This document shows positions 55,834 to 64,000 of a stretch of DNA of 64,000 nucleotides, in pieces. Origin of the DNA: Sthenelais limicola (taxonomy: Eukaryota > Annelida > Polychaeta > Phyllodocida > Sigalionidae); the NCBI GenBank assembly GCA_942159475.1, contig OW804094.1:24784366-24848365 (forward strand), written 5' to 3'. The notes below the pieces were generated by a model. The model was given only the letters and a program-made list of their open reading frames with translations, was not told where the DNA came from and did not search any database. The position numbers and the translations under genes were made by a program. Positions within the stretch are counted from its first letter, which is position 1. Each line of letters starts with the position of its first letter.

Positions 55834-58203
55834 CTAGTAGAAATTATACAAAGAGAAATATTCAGGATTAATGTCGACACTTGTGAGTTGGTTTTTGACG
55901 ACAATGTTATGGGCCTGAACTTTATGCTTCTCTGACAAGGCAGCACGACAGAGGGCGTCTGGGATCTCCATATACACGCCTGGGACGTGTATGTATCTGA
56001 GTGTTATTTGGGCGTGGGCTGCAGCGTACCATAATGCACGGGCACACGCCGCCAGTGTAGGATCTCTGGCTCTCCCACCTTTGAAGGTATCGATTGTGGC
56101 CGTATTATCGCAGTGGACAACAACTATCTTGCCTGCGTCAGATTTCTTTACGAATCTCCTGACCGCAGCAACACAATTAAGGGCCTCGAGATGATTTATG
56201 CTCCTGGATTGTTTATCCTCGTCAGTGAAGATGTAAGCATAGCAGACCTGTCCGTCAGTTGCACCTGAGCCGACCATGCATGCGTCAGCCCAGATCTGAC
56301 GACCCACCTCTGCTCTAGGTATGATAGTCTTGCCGTTATATTCCGGAAGGAACTCAGTGAACCAGGAGAGGTCCAGCCTGACGGATTCGTTTATATAGAT
56401 CCTCCCTCCTTTAGCTGCTCGTAAGGCAGCCAGAAGCCTGTGCATAAATAGTCTGGCCGGATGGACGACCTTCCCAAGGTGGGCCACACGCCCGACTACC
56501 TGCTGCATCTGCTTGGTTGATATAAAAGATTTTAGCTTGGCGTCAGCCAAACACTTGTAAATCTCGTCAAGCTTAATCTTTGTTATCGAGATGATATTCT
56601 GTTTTGTGTCGAAATCCACGCCCAACCAGGTGATTCTGTGCGAGGGGGGCTGTAGTTTCTTGTCAGCCACCGTCAGGCCGAGAGAATTAATAATATCAAC
56701 AGCAAGATCATAGTGCTGACGGACAGTATCCTCATCCTTGGCGATGAGAAGGAGGTCATCCAAATACATAAGTGGAGAGGCTCCTTTCTGACGGAGGGCT
56801 CTGACTATAAACATGGCTGCTCTTTGCATAATAAGGGAAGATATCCTGGCTCCAAATGGCATAGCTTTGTCGAAATAGAATAAATCTTCATGTTGGACGC
56901 CCTGTAGTGGCCAGTCAAGTGGACAAACCATGAAGTGTCTATAGGCCCTCTTGAGGTCGATGACGGCCATTGAGCACTGTGGTGAATTAATTCCCTGAAT
57001 AATATCAAGAGCCATTGTTATCGTTGGTAGGTTGTGATGAGTTGTGACACCATTGTATGAGTTCTTTCGAATATATCTATTCACGCCCCCGTCAGGGTAT
57101 GACAAATCAACAATAATTCTACGAGAACCATCTGATTTAGGTCTGGTCATCAATGGGCTCACCTTTGTCCATGGTACAAAAGGTGGCGTATAATATGGGC
57201 CAGCGAGAGCCCCCAGGCTTGCTTCTACCTGAATGTAGGAGTTAACACTGTCCTTGTAAGCTGTACCTGACGGATGGTTTGTTTGGGTCTCAGTTCCGCG
57301 CATGGGTCCCCCGGTATATTGCATAGGGAACCCGAACACTACGCCACTGAGGACCATGTCATCGTCAGGGTGACCTGTGGCAAGGCTTGTCCACGCCTCA
57401 ATATTCAAGTTAGAAGGAAGAGGGATCCTGGCCCCTCTCCAGTTGGGCACGCCACATTCTTTAACCTTATTAAAAATATCGGATAAATTGCTAGAGACAC
57501 TAGAGATAGGAGCAGGCCATTCTTCATATCGATCAAAATTGGCATTGACGCCCACCTCACTATGACCGATAGAATCGATAACACAATATTCACTATCACC
57601 AGCTGGATCACAACAAATATCATACATCTGGTTGGCGTGGCCATCACCAGGGACACTTTCAATAATATTATCATGTGGGTTAGAATTGTTAGTCACATTG
57701 CCGACATTGGGACGGCTGTCATGATTTGTAAATACCTGAGGGGGGCGTGTCGACAGAAGCTCCGAGGATTGTGACGGTGGCTGTGCATCGAGAACCGATG
57801 CGTCGATGGCCTTCTCTGGCTGTTTACATGGATTGTCATTAGAATGGAGGCTTCCATTCGAGCTGTGATGGCAAGGTACGACATATTTTCCCTCGCAGTA
57901 GGTCTGATTACACTTATTCCGATCTGAATCGTTGAATATATGATGAACTTGATTTGTCAAAGTGGGGAAATCTGGGCGATGACCACCATCTTGGATTCTG
58001 GGCGGATGCGAGTTGTGCGCATGCGCAGCGGGTTTGTTTACTTCCTGAGAACTGGGGAAGCTAAGTGGAGATGCACGAGCAAGGTGGGTAGAAGAAATAT
58101 CCGGGAATATAGGTAGAACAGAACATGAAACCGATTCAAATACTTTCGGAGAAACACTAACAGTGGAGAGGCAAGGGTTAAGTGTATCATCCTGCCCCTT
58201 CAA
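55834..58203 (-). CDS. Reverse transcriptase-RNase H (pol) of the DIRS-order element
   Basis: 789 codons open; copies element RNA into DNA and degrades the RNA strand. Residues 1 to about 240 are a low-complexity, possibly unstructured linker. The DIRS-type entry region (VPNWRGARIPLPSNLNIEAW) is at 252-271. RT: RPKSDGSRRIIVDLSYP at 354-370, catalytic Asp416 in VIDLKRAYRHF, MPFG at 448-451, YLDD at 480-483 (Asp482/483). RNase H: Asp640 (WADA), Glu673 (LEAL), Asp699 (HCDNT), Asp749 (IPDALC). No protease, methyltransferase or hydrolase domain seen. There is no ATG near the start: the first in-frame codon usable as a start is TTG, the frame closes with TAA (58221-58219) upstream, and the first Met is about residue 193. 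Expression as a Gag-Pol fusion by -1 frameshifting is therefore the best model. Confidence 0.93.
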   Translation of the reverse strand: MKGQDDTLNPCLSTVSVSPKVFESVSCSVLPIFPDISSTHLARASPLSFPSSQEVNKPAAHAHNSHPPRIQDGGHRPDFPTLTNQVHHIFNDSDRNKCNQTYCEGKYVVPCHHSSNGSLHSNDNPCKQPEKAIDASVLDAQPPSQSSELLSTRPPQVFTNHDSRPNVGNVTNNSNPHDNIIESVPGDGHANQMYDICCDPAGDSEYCVIDSIGHSEVGVNANFDRYEEWPAPISSVSSNLSDIFNKVKECGVPNWRGARIPLPSNLNIEAWTSLATGHPDDDMVLSGVVFGFPMQYTGGPMRGTETQTNHPSGTAYKDSVNSYIQVEASLGALAGPYYTPPFVPWTKVSPLMTRPKSDGSRRIIVDLSYPDGGVNRYIRKNSYNGVTTHHNLPTITMALDIIQGINSPQCSMAVIDLKRAYRHFMVCPLDWPLQGVQHEDLFYFDKAMPFGARISSLIMQRAAMFIVRALRQKGASPLMYLDDLLLIAKDEDTVRQHYDLAVDIINSLGLTVADKKLQPPSHRITWLGVDFDTKQNIISITKIKLDEIYKCLADAKLKSFISTKQMQQVVGRVAHLGKVVHPARLFMHRLLAALRAAKGGRIYINESVRLDLSWFTEFLPEYNGKTIIPRAEVGRQIWADACMVGSGATDGQVCYAYIFTDEDKQSRSINHLEALNCVAAVRRFVKKSDAGKIVVVHCDNTATIDTFKGGRARDPTLAACARALWYAAAHAQITLRYIHVPGVYMEIPDALCRAALSEKHKVQAHNIVVKNQLTSVDINPEYFSLYNFY

Positions 58204-58215
58204 ACCGAGTTTTTT
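58167..58215 (-). promoter_or_regulatory. -1 ribosomal frameshift signal between gag and pol
   Basis: On the minus strand the gag frame reads TCA AAA AAC TCG GTT TGA, containing the canonical slippery heptamer A AAA AAC (58215-58209) nine bases before the gag stop codon's first base is passed. A -1 slip enters the pol frame and continues without a stop. Nine bases downstream AGGGGCA (58199-58193) can pair with TGCCTCT (58173-58167), a 7-bp stem with one G-U pair and a 19-base loop, at the usual spacing for a stimulatory structure. The heptamer, frame and spacing are read directly; frameshifting itself is inferred. Confidence 0.8.
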
Positions 58216-59603
58216 GACTTAGAATCGGCTACATTATCGGTGCCAACGTGTTCGTTAGTTGACCTACTTTTCCCCCATTGGTTCTTCTTGAAACCGGACC
58301 TGTCGTTGTTATTGTAGGGGCCCTCTTTTGGCGTGTTGTTCTTACGATTATTACACGCCCTAGCTGTGTGACTCAACTCTCTATTCTTCGTTGCAAAAAA
58401 GCAGTATCCGCAGCAATGAACGAGGGTTACAGCACCCTCGGTGTGGGAAAACTGGTTATAACACTCGTCAGAATTGAATTTCACACACGGTATATGTACA
58501 CCTGATTTCTTTGCAGTGGGCTTGCGTGGCAACCAGCTGAGGCGTGTGCGGTGCTGCTGTATCTCATTGGCGTCAGACCAACTGAGTGATCCGTCAAGGA
58601 TATAGTCAACAACGGTTTGTGACCACACCTTGGGGCCATCCCAGCCATGTGAGGCGGTATCTTGGGCCAGCTGTGACAAGTGAAGTGCCATGGCCTTTGA
58701 TTTAGATCCGTCAGGTATAGATGCACACAACATAAGAGCCAGGCCACAGGCGTATTCAGCGAAAGAAAGGTCCCTCTTCTCCTCCTTCACCCTGGCCGCC
58801 ATGTCAGGAGGAAGCATGAGTTCGGGCGTAAGTAGATTTTTCTTCTTACCTTTTTTCTTTCCCATAGTGGCGTGCTGTCTTGATAATGCCTTGGTTACAC
58901 TATCTGTATGCTTGTAAAGCCTCTTTAGGTGTGTAGGCGTCGGCATCTCGTCCTCGGAGGACGAGGATGAGACTGCTGCCTCCTCCCTGAATGGGTGACG
59001 AGCCTCGGCCGACGTCTTGAACTTTCGTTTCTTCCCTCTTTTTCTAGACGACCTGAATCTCACCTCCTCATCAGTAGAAGATGCAGATGAGGATGAAGAG
59101 GTCGACGAGGAGGCTGACGTGGATGCGGACGAGGACCCGGACGGGGATGAGGGCGTGCGATGACCATGTTTACGTCCGCCCAACTTGCGGCGCTTCTTGG
59201 CGGGAACCTTCGTGGACTCGTGGCCTGCAGGAGCTTTGACTGACGCTATGCCGGGGAGGCTCTGGGTGCTACCCATTGCCTGCGGCTGGCCCCGACCAAA
59301 CTCAGCGATAGTCGCAGTTCTAGCTTCAGCCCTGACGGAGTCGCACATTTTCTTGAGGTATCCGTCAAAAAACCCTTTGTTGATATATCCTTCCAAGAAA
59401 CTGAGGTTGCTGGGAAGCTCAGGCGCAGCCGGCGGAGGGAGCGTATCCTTCTTCTTCTTGGCAGGCGCCTTTGGCGGAGGATTGTCAGCCATTGTCTCGT
59501 GAGTGGGATTTGGACCTTCGGGCGTGTTGGCATTCGCCTTCCTAGTCGAAGCCATCCTGGTAGGAGTAGTGACTGGCTTCTTGGAACCCTTTCGACGAGG
59601 CAT
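58200..59603 (-). CDS. Gag-like protein of the DIRS-order element
   Basis: 467 residues; presumed to package element RNA. The N-terminus is Lys/Pro/Thr-rich (PPPKAPAKKKKD about 43-53). Basic Lys/Arg patches at about 135-148 and 186-197 flank a long Ser-rich acidic tract (about 151-180), likely nuclear-localising and disordered. An alpha-helical region covers about 225-350. A Cys/His cluster of the DIRS gag type is at 373-417 (Cys373, Cys381, His396, Cys398, Cys401, His412, Cys417), a likely nucleic-acid-binding zinc finger. The ATG at 59603-59601 is the first in frame; TTTAAATAGG about 10 bases upstream is a weak TATA-like word. The ORF ends in TGA overlapping the start of the pol frame. Confidence 0.88.
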   Translation of the reverse strand: MPRRKGSKKPVTTPTRMASTRKANANTPEGPNPTHETMADNPPPKAPAKKKKDTLPPPAAPELPSNLSFLEGYINKGFFDGYLKKMCDSVRAEARTATIAEFGRGQPQAMGSTQSLPGIASVKAPAGHESTKVPAKKRRKLGGRKHGHRTPSSPSGSSSASTSASSSTSSSSSASSTDEEVRFRSSRKRGKKRKFKTSAEARHPFREEAAVSSSSSEDEMPTPTHLKRLYKHTDSVTKALSRQHATMGKKKGKKKNLLTPELMLPPDMAARVKEEKRDLSFAEYACGLALMLCASIPDGSKSKAMALHLSQLAQDTASHGWDGPKVWSQTVVDYILDGSLSWSDANEIQQHRTRLSWLPRKPTAKKSGVHIPCVKFNSDECYNQFSHTEGAVTLVHCCGYCFFATKNRELSHTARACNNRKNNTPKEGPYNNNDRSGFKKNQWGKSRSTNEHVGTDNVADSKSKNSV

Positions 59604-59665
59604 GTTGTACGCCTATTTAAAACCTTGTCCCGGGAGTGAGTTACCTTCTGCCACCCACGGAATCC

Positions 59666-59827
59666 GGAACAAAATTTTTTCCCTGTTGACGATGGGAATA
59701 TGGAGGCGTGAGAGGATGTCTGAGTGAACGTGACAGTTTGTGTGACGTAGTGGTGTGACGTGAGTCTGAGTGAAAATCGTTCTCCCGCCATAATGACTGA
59801 GAATTATTCAAGAGAACAATTCCCTAA
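59666..59827 (-). repeat. Split direct repeat A1 (outer 5' end)
   Basis: 162 bp upstream of gag, probably carrying the promoter. Outer junction CCCTAA / TAATTATCCAC. Confidence 0.9.
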
Positions 59828-60175
59828 TAATTATCCACACAAACATATCAATAACCTTTCTTTAAAAAAAAATAAAGATATCAAACTTGAAATATAGAAA
59901 CACTATTTAGATATCCTACTCTTTACTACCATTATAATCGGCTTCATCTAATCTTTTCAAATATGATATATCTCAAAATCCATTTTTTTGCGACTTGTGA
60001 CTCATTATCCTGTAACATATCACAATGTTGTTTGTGCAATGGCGTCCTAGGAAATGTCCCCAAGCTGGCGATGTCGCCCTCATGATTAAAGATCACTCAA
60101 CTCCTCAGTAAGAGTCTGCGCCTAAATAAAGATTTTTTTTAAAAAGTAAGTGTTTACAGAAACTTCTGGCCAATT

Positions 60176-60277
60176 GTGATGTGTTAAACAAAAATGAGTC
60201 ACTAGTCGCAAAATTGTTATTTCTTAATGTACCTTATTTACAAGATGTATTTGTGGAAATGTTTTAATTTACATCAC
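60176..60277 (+). mobile_element. Family A deletion derivative or fragment
   Basis: GTGATGTGTTAAACAAAAAT with the normal next 70 bp, then an abrupt TTTACATCAC, possibly the retained right tip. Confidence 0.6.
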
Positions 60278-61016
60278 ATGATGACATTATTCTCAGTCAA
60301 CCCTGGTAGATAGATTCGAATTCAATTACAACCATAGCAAAGTGTATAAACAATACTACCATTAGTTTATTGAGTTCAAAGACAGCAGTTGAAAGTGTTT
60401 AATATATCCTCTTTAAAAGCTTGAATGATTAAGGTTAAAACGTACATGTTCTAGTATCATCATGTGAAACATTTAGTTTCTGTACAACGATATCAATAGG
60501 GGTTTTTTTTCGAAAATTTAATTTTATTACATGAGAATATAGGGAAATGTCTTCGAAATTGTTTGCAATAAAAACCTATTAAAACAAATTCATAGAAAAA
60601 TGACTCACACAGGTTATGTAGGATTAAGCTATAGCTATACATGTAAGATAGAATAGTATAATATATGTTGCAACGAAAAGAGATACCTATGGGAATTGCC
60701 CTTGGTTAATGCAGTATGGTTAAAGATAGGCCCAGGAAGGGACTCCTCTAAAGTTTGACTCAGGACTAAGTTAGGATGAGTGATGACGCTGATCCATCAA
60801 GCAGATGTCTCCTATCCACAGACCTCTAGAACTCTCTCAAACTTTCCACAATGTTTGGAAACTTAACGTTTCTGTTGGCTTGGCCTTCGTCAGTCATTGT
60901 GCGCCGTCTCCGTGAATTAGATTTCATACTCAAATGATTTCCATATCACGCTGTCAAGTTTGTCAGTTTTCAAATCCTGGTAGAACTTAGATTAAGGATT
61001 TTAACTATGAATTGTC
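60278..61016. other. Unassigned spacer
   Basis: No recognised feature. Confidence 0.3.
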
Positions 61017-61314
61017 TTAAAGTTATACTCTCAGCTAACGTGGGTCAAAAACTATTTTTTTCTACTTGTTGTTCTATTCTTTTCCAACCCATCTAAAAGT
61101 CATTGACCAGAATTTTGGATGATTATATCCAGATGTTTTGCTGAAAGGATTCCAAAACGTCCTCATTTGTATTTGGAGGACTCGCCCCAATTCTTATTAT
61201 CGCCCACTGGCGGCAGTTTTCTCACGGTGATTAGACATCAAATTCTTGCATGAATATATATAACAGCAGCATAATATTGATGAATTCGCTCATATAAGAT
61301 ATAATATAAGTTAA
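61017..61314 (+). mobile_element. Family I element, copy 3 (TTAA-bounded)
   Basis: Left TTAAAGTTATACTCTCAGCT; right end degenerate but TTAA at 61311-61314 gives 298 bp, close to copy 1. Shares GAATATATATAACAGCAGCA. Confidence 0.55.
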
Positions 61315-61347
61315 CTTGGTAAGATTTGCTTTGTCCTATATTTGAGT

Positions 61348-61366
61348 GGGGGGGGGGGGGGGGGGG
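61348..61366. repeat. Poly(G) homopolymer
   Basis: Run of about 19 G followed by CGGC. Confidence 0.9.
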
Positions 61367-62257
61367 CGGCAGGAATCAGGTGTTGGGTGAATTATTACCC
61401 TGGGGAGATTTCAGTTGAAGCCTAGGGGCCCGTTGCATAACAAATCCTCACTAACAAGTTATAAGTTTACTAATTATTAAGTTAATCACTGATTTAATCA
61501 ACTATTTTTCTATTTAACTTTGTAATCAGTTTAAATGAAAGTTTATACCTTACGTTTCCAAAGGAAACAACTTCTCAGGATCAATTATTTGTGCGCAATG
61601 TCAAGTCATAGTTACTGAAGTCATTCTTAAACTGAAAATACAGAATATTTACTGTCATATACAGGGTATATATACTGTCATATACAGGATTCCTGAGGTC
61701 AGTAAAAGGTCTGTTAAAGTAATTATGATTTTGGGTTTTTCAGGTGCATCTCTCTAAAATTAGTAGAATGCACTAAAACAGCACTCAGAGTGAGAGAGAG
61801 AAAGAGAGATGGGGGTAATGGGTGGAAGGCTAGGGAGGGAGGGAGCTGGAAAGGCAAGGGAGGTGTGGGCAACCAACCATGACTGGGTTAGGGGCAGGCC
61901 TGCTCTGTCTTATTATGTAATAACCAGAGGGGGGCAGGGTGGAGTGGTTTATGGTGGATGTGAGAAATGGGTGGAGTAGATAAGTCTTCTGCAAACATGC
62001 AAACTGATCAGACAGATGATTTCACATTGATTGTTACGTCACACATCCCACAATCAGCTAACACATTTATGTGGGATTTAAACGATAAAAAGATGATTGA
62101 CAAAATGGTACTCAATCCACTAACCTCAGTTCCTGTGAAGGTAAAAACTGTCCTTCCTTAGCTACCTTTTCTGGCTGAGCAGCTGGTAGGGAATTCGCTA
62201 TATAGGCGTTTGATTGATGCGTCCCGTGAGAGCATCCATACATCCCTCCTTGGATGA
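61367..62257. other. Unassigned spacer with purine-rich patch
   Basis: (GA)n-rich tract at about 61788-61862, and ATATACAGG-T duplicated at about 61655-61690. The 64-codon frame at 61967-62161 has no motif. Confidence 0.35.
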
Positions 62258-62492
62258 AATCGCCAAAAAAACTACAATTCGCCTTGACAAATTCTCTCTA
62301 ATACACCTCATTTAAAACAAAAATTGGGTTCAAAATACAGATCAACATAAACCATGCAACTGACATTTTGAATCAGCAATATCAAATATACTCAGATATT
62401 CCTATTTTTCTTTACTATTTTCCAACCAAATTTAGCCAAATTTACTCAATGTGTAGATCTGCCAATTGTCCGTTGCCTGACGACTTGACCAC
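62258..62492 (+). mobile_element. Family B, degenerate copy 25 (subfamily 2)
   Basis: CTACAATTCGCCTTGACAAA at the left, TCTGCCAATTGTCCGTTGCC at the right; ends eroded. Confidence 0.65.
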
Positions 62493-62868
62493 CGTGCTAT
62501 TTGGCGACTTTCTTGCCCCTTCCCGCCAACCCACTTTGCCTTGTTTATCATTCCTTTTTCATTGTTTGTCATGAAATCCTCCCCCCCCCCCCACCCCACC
62601 ACTGTTATTCTCAGGTTCTGTTTCTCAGGACTTGTTCTACTTTGAATAATAAATACGTGTGTACTCTTTGGACTGAGCCATGCATATTCTAATCAACCTG
62701 CTGCTCTTCTTGTTCAGAATCCATTAACACATTTTACTGGAGACCAATATTTTGAATGCTGCATATTGTTTGCTTCTCAAGGGCAAACCCTGAGACTGCA
62801 TGTTTTATGGGATCTAGCCGGCCCTCTTGGTCTCTATGATGAACAATATAAATATCAGCACTGAAACA
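62493..62868. other. Unassigned spacer with poly(C)
   Basis: Run of about 12 C at about 62581. Nothing else recognised. Confidence 0.35.
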
Positions 62869-62936
62869 ATAGGGGACTTGTGCAGCCGCCATCTTGAATC
62901 TTGATTCAAGTAATTATGAGACTAATGGTGCAGTGT

Positions 62937-63172
62937 AGGGGCAGATTTTCAGAAAATGTACAATTCGCCTTCACCAATCTTCTCTAATAAGTCAAATTTA
63001 AGACGAAAATGACTTTCAAAATACAGTTTAATCTATCCATACAGATTGCTAGAATCAATGCAATGCCGAATATATACGAATTTATCTAGCATTGACCAAA
63101 TTGCAGCCTGATTTAGCTGAATTTACCAAATGTGTAGAGCTGCCAATTGTACATTTTCTGAAAATCTGACCC
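62937..63172 (+). mobile_element. Family B MITE, copy 26 (subfamily 1), nested in family D
   Basis: GGGGCAGATTTTCAGAAAAT ... GAAAATCTGACCC. TGTA on both sides (62933-62936 and 63173-63176); the intact family D reads CAGTGTAAAATC here, so TGTA is a duplicated target. Confidence 0.85.
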
Positions 63173-63174
63173 TG

Positions 63175-63393
63175 TAATAGCGGAACTCCACTAGAGGAAA
63201 AACAATTTTTGTTGTTGCCCACTAACATCAGTTCATTTCATGTTTGCAATGAAAACGCAAATGGAGGAGTGTCAGATGTGTTGCCACATTCTCTGGAAAA
63301 TGTTATTCCTGTATGAATATTTGTTGTAACAAATTAGTGGGCAACAACAAAATTTGTCGGCGCCATTTTTCTCTCTAGTGGAGTCGCCCTATA
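63175..63393. mobile_element. Family E short element (219 bp), nested at the edge of B26
   Basis: TAATAGCGGAACTCCACTAG at the left, CTAGTGGAGTCGCCCTATA at the right; inner arms TTTTGTTGTTGCCCACTAA and TTAGTGGGCAACAACAAAAT. A miniature relative of 41600-43327. TA at both ends may be the target duplication. Confidence 0.75.
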
Positions 63394-63676
63394 ACATCTA
63401 TAGAAAACATGTCATGTTCAGCATGGAATATTTATTCATTGGTGCTCTAATGTCGATATCCATGTGTTTGTGCATGTTTCGATAACACAAAACTTCATCT
63501 TTCCCATCATGCATTTGGTTTTTAAAGATAATTTACACAAGCTATGATATTGGTGAAAACATTCTTGCAATGTTAGATAAAAATGTTGTCAAATATTTAT
63601 ATGTCAGATTTGAACTGAATCCATGAGACATGCAAGTCCACTATTAACTGGTAACAACGTTTAGTGAATGATTTAA

Positions 63677-63907
63677 TAGGGGATTTGCATGTCTCACTGC
63701 GCATGTCTACTGCAGTGCATGAGGTGATAAATTCAGTTCAAATCTTGGTCCATACAATTTTATCGGAAATTGTACCGACTTTTTTTTACCGATATCATAC
63801 TTTGTGTAAATGATCTATAAAACCCAAATGCATGCTGGGGAAGATGGAGTTGTGTTTCATGGAATAACGCCAAAGCTATGGTTATTTACATGAGATCATT
63901 GGCAAAT
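63677..63907 (+). mobile_element. Family D MITE, copy 8 (truncated at the right)
   Basis: AATAGGGGATTTGCATGTCT onward to about 63905, where a family A copy begins. The rest may lie beyond the window. Confidence 0.7.
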
Positions 63908-64000
63908 GTGATGTGTTCCAGTAAAATGAGTCACAAGTCGCAAACTTGATATTATTCAAAGTGTTTTTGTCACAAGATCTCTTTATTGAAATGCTCCGAT
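63908..64000 (+). mobile_element. Family A MITE, copy cut by the window end
   Basis: GTGATGTGTTCCAGTAAAAT with the normal following sequence to base 64000; preceded by AAAT. Confidence 0.75.

Larger units (their letters stand above)
54384..59827 (-). mobile_element. Complete DIRS-order (YR) retrotransposon, Ngaro/PAT-type split direct repeats
   Basis: 5,444 bp, transcribed on the minus strand. Order 5' to 3': repeat A1 (59827-59666), gag, RT/RNase H, tyrosine recombinase, repeat B1 (54857-54721), repeat A2 (54720-54559), a 38-bp spacer, repeat B2 (54520-54384). Split direct repeats and a YR in place of an integrase/endonuclease define the Ngaro and PAT groups. No adenine-methyltransferase or hydrolase domain is visible, and the RT ORF stops soon after RNase H; lack of methyltransferase favours an Ngaro-like over a DIRS1-like placement, but phylogeny is needed. 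B copies are identical and A copies differ at one base, all three ORFs are open, and there is no target duplication: a recent, probably competent insertion. Base composition is more GC/CpG-rich than the AT-rich surroundings. Confidence 0.93.
54115..60023 (+). mobile_element. Family A MITE interrupted by the DIRS-order retrotransposon
   Basis: The left part 54115-54383 starts GTGATGTGTTCCAGGAAAAT and stops at ACTTTATTAG. The right part 59828-60023 resumes at TAATTATCCAC and ends CTGTAACATATCAC. Other copies read ACTAGTAATTATCCACC at this spot without a break. A separate insertion of about 60 bp of unknown origin lies at about 54276-54341. Confidence 0.85.
62869..63646 (-). mobile_element. Family D MITE, copy 7, host of nested B and E elements
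   Basis: 62869-62936 (AATAGGGGACTTGTGCAGCC ... GGTGCAGTGTA) and 63394-63646 (ACATCTATAGAAAACATGTC ... CATGCAAGTCCACTATTA) form one reverse copy with the sequence between them inserted. Confidence 0.8.

Noticed and set aside
58278..59791. Open frames overlapping gag on both strands (such as the 181-codon frame at 59246-59791)
   Set aside because: Shadows of the GC-richer gag coding sequence; no motif, whereas gag has a Cys/His finger and the correct relation to pol.
54384..59827. LTR retrotransposon or endogenous retrovirus interpretation
   Set aside because: No LTR pair, integrase or aspartic protease; split direct repeats, a tyrosine recombinase and absence of target duplication identify a DIRS-order element.
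1..64000. Host multi-exon gene
   Set aside because: I looked for conserved-looking exon frames outside repeats and found none with recognisable domains. Short exons of an unknown gene cannot be excluded without transcript data.

Overview
The window is AT-rich, repeat-saturated eukaryotic DNA. The long spacers, many terminal-inverted-repeat (TIR) elements, non-LTR retrotransposon tails and a DIRS-order tyrosine-recombinase (YR) retrotransposon fit an animal genome, most likely an aquatic invertebrate. The phylum cannot be fixed from this sequence. I found no convincing host protein-coding exon, rRNA, tRNA or CRISPR. Nearly every open frame outside 54.9-59.6 kb lies in repeats or looks random. 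Family names below (A, B, D, E, H, I) are my own labels.

The only intact coding unit is a 5.44 kb DIRS-order retrotransposon on the minus strand (54384-59827). It carries gag, RT/RNase H and YR genes and split direct repeats in the order A1-ORFs-B1-A2-B2 (Ngaro/PAT type). Gag and RT are joined by a textbook -1 frameshift heptamer, A AAA AAC. The element sits inside a family-A repeat, and removing it restores an uninterrupted family-A sequence with no target-site duplication, as expected for YR integration.

The rest is a mosaic. Family A (about 0.4 kb, TIR GTGATGTGTTTCAGG) and family B (about 235 bp, TIR GGGTCAGATTTTCAG) have roughly 23 and 26 loci. Both appear to make 4-bp target duplications, and both share a subterminal TTTCAG-AAAATG motif, which suggests one transposase mobilised both. 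Family D (about 0.35 kb, ends TAGGGG...CCCCTA), TTAA-bounded families H and I, and TIR family E make up much of the remainder. Several nests give a clear order of insertion: A in A, D in D, B and E in D, H1/H2 in I, LINE tails in A and B, and the DIRS element in A.

Layout: 0-3 kb polypyrimidine tract with a perfect foldback; 3-19 kb A/B/D repeats plus a decayed LINE RT fragment; 19.5-22.3 kb a CpG-richer patch with an LTR-like segment, a 0.3 kb tandem repeat and a hairpin; 24.7-25.3 kb 31-bp minisatellite; 28.5-29.4 kb 41-43-bp array; 33.5-33.9 kb long-TIR element; 35.4-37.8 kb 81-bp satellite of about 29 units; 41.6-45.5 kb elements E, a GGGCCC foldback and I; 48.9-51.3 kb TTAA nest; 54.1-60.0 kb DIRS element inside family A; 60-64 kb further nested repeats.
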